Below, in pieces: positions 22,208 to 23,821 of a stretch of 23,821 nt of DNA. How positions within the stretch are numbered: the first letter of the stretch is position 1; each line of letters opens with the position of its first letter. Source of the stretch: CAITQP01 sp964533145 (lineage in GTDB: Bacteria > Patescibacteriota > Minisyncoccia > Phycocordibacterales > UBA9973); the NCBI GenBank assembly GCA_964533145.1, contig CAZHLG010000014.1, positions 1 to 23,821 on the forward strand, read 5' to 3'. The notes under the pieces were generated by a model, which saw only the letters and a list, made by a program, of their open reading frames with translations, was not told where the DNA came from and searched no databases. The translations under genes and the position numbers were made by a program.

Positions 22208-22570
22208 TTATTTTATCGGCGTACCCTGATGGAAAAACATCTGCCAAGTATCACCTGTCTTTTTCCAAAGCGAGCTGCGGAGAGAATTGACTACACCAGT
22301 GTCATTAATAGTCCGCTTTGTTTTAAAAGTTGTGAGGACAAGATTCTCCGAAAGCTCTTTTGTTTCAAAATCACTCATTTCGTACACTACCTTATCTGTG
22401 GTAGTAGTGAGATTCTGAAGTGTATCCGACTTATGGTAGACTGATCCCGAACTACCGAATTCCATGAAATCATCGGCGAGTAGGGCGTCGAGTTTCTCAC
22501 GAGAAGATCGGACCTCTGGCTGAAGAAGTGACACCTCTAGTACGTAGAATTTTTGGGTAAACTCATTCAT
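22208..22570 (-). CDS. DUF4440/SnoaL-like (NTF2 fold) protein
   Basis: 120 aa, a single NTF2-like cone fold with no signal peptide. Visible: LEVSLLQPEVRSSREKLDALLADDF, then EFGSSGSVYHKSDTLQNL, and the C-terminal SSLWKKTGDTWQMFFHQGTP, all recognisable from the DUF4440 family (ketosteroid-isomerase-like). Members are found in many bacteria and are mostly uncharacterised; no catalytic residue can be named. The ATG follows a TATATT box by 6 nt, so a leaderless start is likely. It is AT-rich and seems part of the acquired segment. Confidence 0.82.
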   Translation of the reverse strand: MNEFTQKFYVLEVSLLQPEVRSSREKLDALLADDFMEFGSSGSVYHKSDTLQNLTTTTDKVVYEMSDFETKELSENLVLTTFKTKRTINDTGVVNSLRSSLWKKTGDTWQMFFHQGTPIK

Positions 22571-22780
22571 ATTTTAAATATACCAAAAAGTTCGAATCTC
22601 AGTCCCTCAGCAGTAAGGTTTTCGGTACTAACGACCACGACGGGTATATTTTAAAGAATATTTTTCCGAAGTTTCGAGACCAAGAGCCATGGCCAACTCG
22701 GGTTCGGACTTTTTCTTGCCTTGCCCAGCAAGGGCTTCCAAACAATTTCTATTGTAACATTTTGACACACCTCGGACTGA
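22571..22780. other. Intergenic stretch, no gene seen
   Basis: AT-rich and without a supported ORF. It holds the leaderless TATATT -10 box of the DUF4440 gene (22577-22582, - strand) and a perfect 6-bp hairpin CCTTGC-CCA-GCAAGG (22719-22733) without a U-run, downstream of the P-loop gene. Nothing else is recognisable. Confidence 0.5.
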
Positions 22781-23320
22781 CTAAATATGAGCTTGAATAT
22801 ACCCAGCTATTGCGGCAGCAATTTCTTCTGGTGCTTGTACAGAGGAATCGAACTCAAGCGGAGATTCCATTTTTGTAGACAAATACATTTTATAGAGTTC
22901 ATCAAAACGCTTAGGGTCTACATTCGATATTTTTGCTCCGTTTTTCTTTGCTTCAATTCTCTCCAAAAAACGACTATCCAATACCTTCTTTGGAGCTGAT
23001 ATGTTTACCACAAAGAAAGCGACATTGTGTTCTTTGGCAATATCCACAAGTTTTTCGGGTTCAAACAAACCTCCTTCTTTTAATACTGAAAGTTTGTTAA
23101 CCAAGGCAATTTTAACAAGCTCAAGCGTCATCTCGTGCACCACACCTCTGTGGGTAGCAGCATCGTAATCGGAGATTAACCATTTAATATGATCACCTTT
23201 CGCATTAAAAATACCGCCGTATTTTTCTAAAAGAATTTTCGAAACGGTAGATTTTCCTCCACAGGAAGGTCCATTTACGAGTAGAAGAAATTCTTTTGAC
23301 GCTAGTTTTTGCTTACTCAT
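22781..23320 (-). CDS. P-loop kinase-like protein (AAA/zeta-toxin-like nucleotide-binding fold)
   Basis: 179 aa. Walker A is NGPSCGGKST (16-25), and the LVNGPSCGGKSTVSKILLEKY context is that of small-molecule kinases of the chloramphenicol phosphotransferase or uridine-kinase type. A GDHIKWLISDYD segment (about 42-53) could carry the acidic residue that binds the acceptor. No substrate motif is recognised. The start MSKQKLAS is chosen because the in-frame upstream residues are not like a P-loop N-terminus; the ATG has an AT-rich upstream. It is convergent with no gene and stands alone before the ArsR gene. Function unknown. Confidence 0.7.
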   Translation of the reverse strand: MSKQKLASKEFLLLVNGPSCGGKSTVSKILLEKYGGIFNAKGDHIKWLISDYDAATHRGVVHEMTLELVKIALVNKLSVLKEGGLFEPEKLVDIAKEHNVAFFVVNISAPKKVLDSRFLERIEAKKNGAKISNVDPKRFDELYKMYLSTKMESPLEFDSSVQAPEEIAAAIAGYIQAHI

Positions 23321-23473
23321 TTGTTTAATGCCTTTAACTTCCTCGGGCTCCGAACCTATCTCAAGGTAGCTGCGAGTCCTAGACGAAGTCAGAACCGCAC
23401 TAATGACCATTTCGGACCTCAATCGGTTCGCATTTGTGGCTAACTGGCAACCTATTGTCCAATAAAATAAGGA

Positions 23474-23797
23474 TTATTTAGCCAGTGCGAGCTGGTGAAG
23501 AATGCGGCACGGTTCCACGATACGAGGATCGATGATGTTGTAGTATCCGTTCAATCCCTCACGACGAACTGTTACCAAATCGGCATGGCGAAGGAGCGCC
23601 AAATGCTGGGAAACATTGGCCTTTGGAATACCGAGGGTTTTGACGAGATCTTCTACCGACATTTCCTGTTCGCGGAGCAGGTTCAAAATCTCCAGGCGCT
23701 TCGGGTTAGCGAGGATCTTATACGTTTCCGCATTACGGCGATAGGCAGTTCTTGGCAAGGGCTGCTTTATTTTTTTGGAGAGTTTTTTGGTAGGCAT
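23474..23797 (-). CDS. ArsR-family transcriptional regulator
   Basis: 107 aa from the ATG at 23797. The winged helix-turn-helix is complete: YKILANPKRLEILNLLREQEMSVEDL, then LGIPKANVSQHLALLRHADLV (recognition helix) and TVRREGLNGYYNI (wing). The segment NPKRLEIL is the standard ArsR N-terminal helix. No Cys pair typical of metal sensing is seen near the recognition helix, so it may sense something else or be constitutive. The start codon lies inside a perfect inverted repeat at 23794-23816, so it probably represses itself. A longer TTG start is possible at 23821, the window edge. The regulated gene beyond the window is unknown. Confidence 0.85.
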   Translation of the reverse strand: MPTKKLSKKIKQPLPRTAYRRNAETYKILANPKRLEILNLLREQEMSVEDLVKTLGIPKANVSQHLALLRHADLVTVRREGLNGYYNIIDPRIVEPCRILHQLALAK

Positions 23798-23816
23798 ACT
23801 AGTTTCAAAAGTATGC
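23794..23816. promoter_or_regulatory. Operator-like perfect dyad over the ArsR start codon
   Basis: GCATACT, 9-nt spacer, AGTATGC, exactly inverted. The ATG of the ArsR gene is inside one arm. It is the best candidate for autoregulation by the encoded regulator. Confidence 0.55.
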
Positions 23817-23821
23817 AACAA

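Noticed and set aside
1..23821. tRNA, rRNA, CRISPR arrays, insertion sequences or attachment sites
   Set aside because: No cloverleaf, array spacing, transposase frame or inverted-repeat pair of the right sort was seen. The repeats at 21393 and 22135 are the only flanking-repeat candidates.

Overview
The window looks like a chromosomal stretch from a candidate-phyla-radiation (Patescibacteria, Parcubacteria-like) bacterium. This is inferred from the gene set: an RNase J-type nuclease, an iron-sulfur-cluster-less MutY, several very small one-TM proteins, a secreted cytochrome-b5-like protein, a Cys-rich EGF-like/SH3b surface protein, and many start codons placed just after a -10 box with no Shine-Dalgarno. 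No rRNA or other phylogenetic marker is present, so this is a moderately confident inference. Positions 1 to about 21,370 are GC-rich; from about 21,370 to the end the DNA is visibly AT-richer with different codon use, and looks acquired.

Layout. 1-1209 is the 3' part of an RNase J gene on the + strand, ending in a bidirectional terminator. From 1304 to 21368 almost everything is on the - strand: clusterless mutY and an M3 oligopeptidase (one transcript), a ZIP metal transporter, an rRNA 2'-O-methyltransferase (RlmB/TrmH type), then a small redox/membrane operon (short TM protein, secreted cytochrome-b5 protein, DoxX). Two + strand genes for small TM/coiled-coil proteins (7105-7737) interrupt this. 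Then come cyclophilin, a secreted protein, an ATP-grasp enzyme, an alkyltransferase-like DNA-repair protein, the Cys-rich SH3b protein, an RBBP9-type hydrolase and a membrane-anchored protein with a DxDxDG calcium-loop-like motif.

12716-21368 is the most notable part: a tightly packed, mostly overlapping ten-gene run, 5' to 3' on the - strand: DUF1761-like membrane protein, PqqD-like protein with an unusual C-terminal tail, GT2, HPr-kinase-like P-loop kinase, GT2, NTP_transf_5-type nucleotidyltransferase, GT4, polysaccharide-deacetylase-like protein, GT4, GT4. It looks like a surface glycan or glycosylated small-molecule/peptide pathway in which a PqqD-type recognition domain and an HprK-type kinase work with sugar-adding enzymes. 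The product is unknown.

21393-22206 holds a Cys-rich zinc-ribbon-like gene with a consensus sigma-70 promoter, flanked by two diverged copies of a roughly 72-nt structured repeat. After it come a DUF4440/SnoaL-like gene, a P-loop kinase-like gene and an ArsR-type regulator whose start codon sits in a perfect inverted repeat. This low-GC end reads as an accessory island.

Regulation. At least six genes have a TATACT-like -10 hexamer 6-8 nt before the ATG, which predicts leaderless mRNAs. Inside the long operon, genes are joined by ATGA or TGATG overlaps and often start in the context CATATG.
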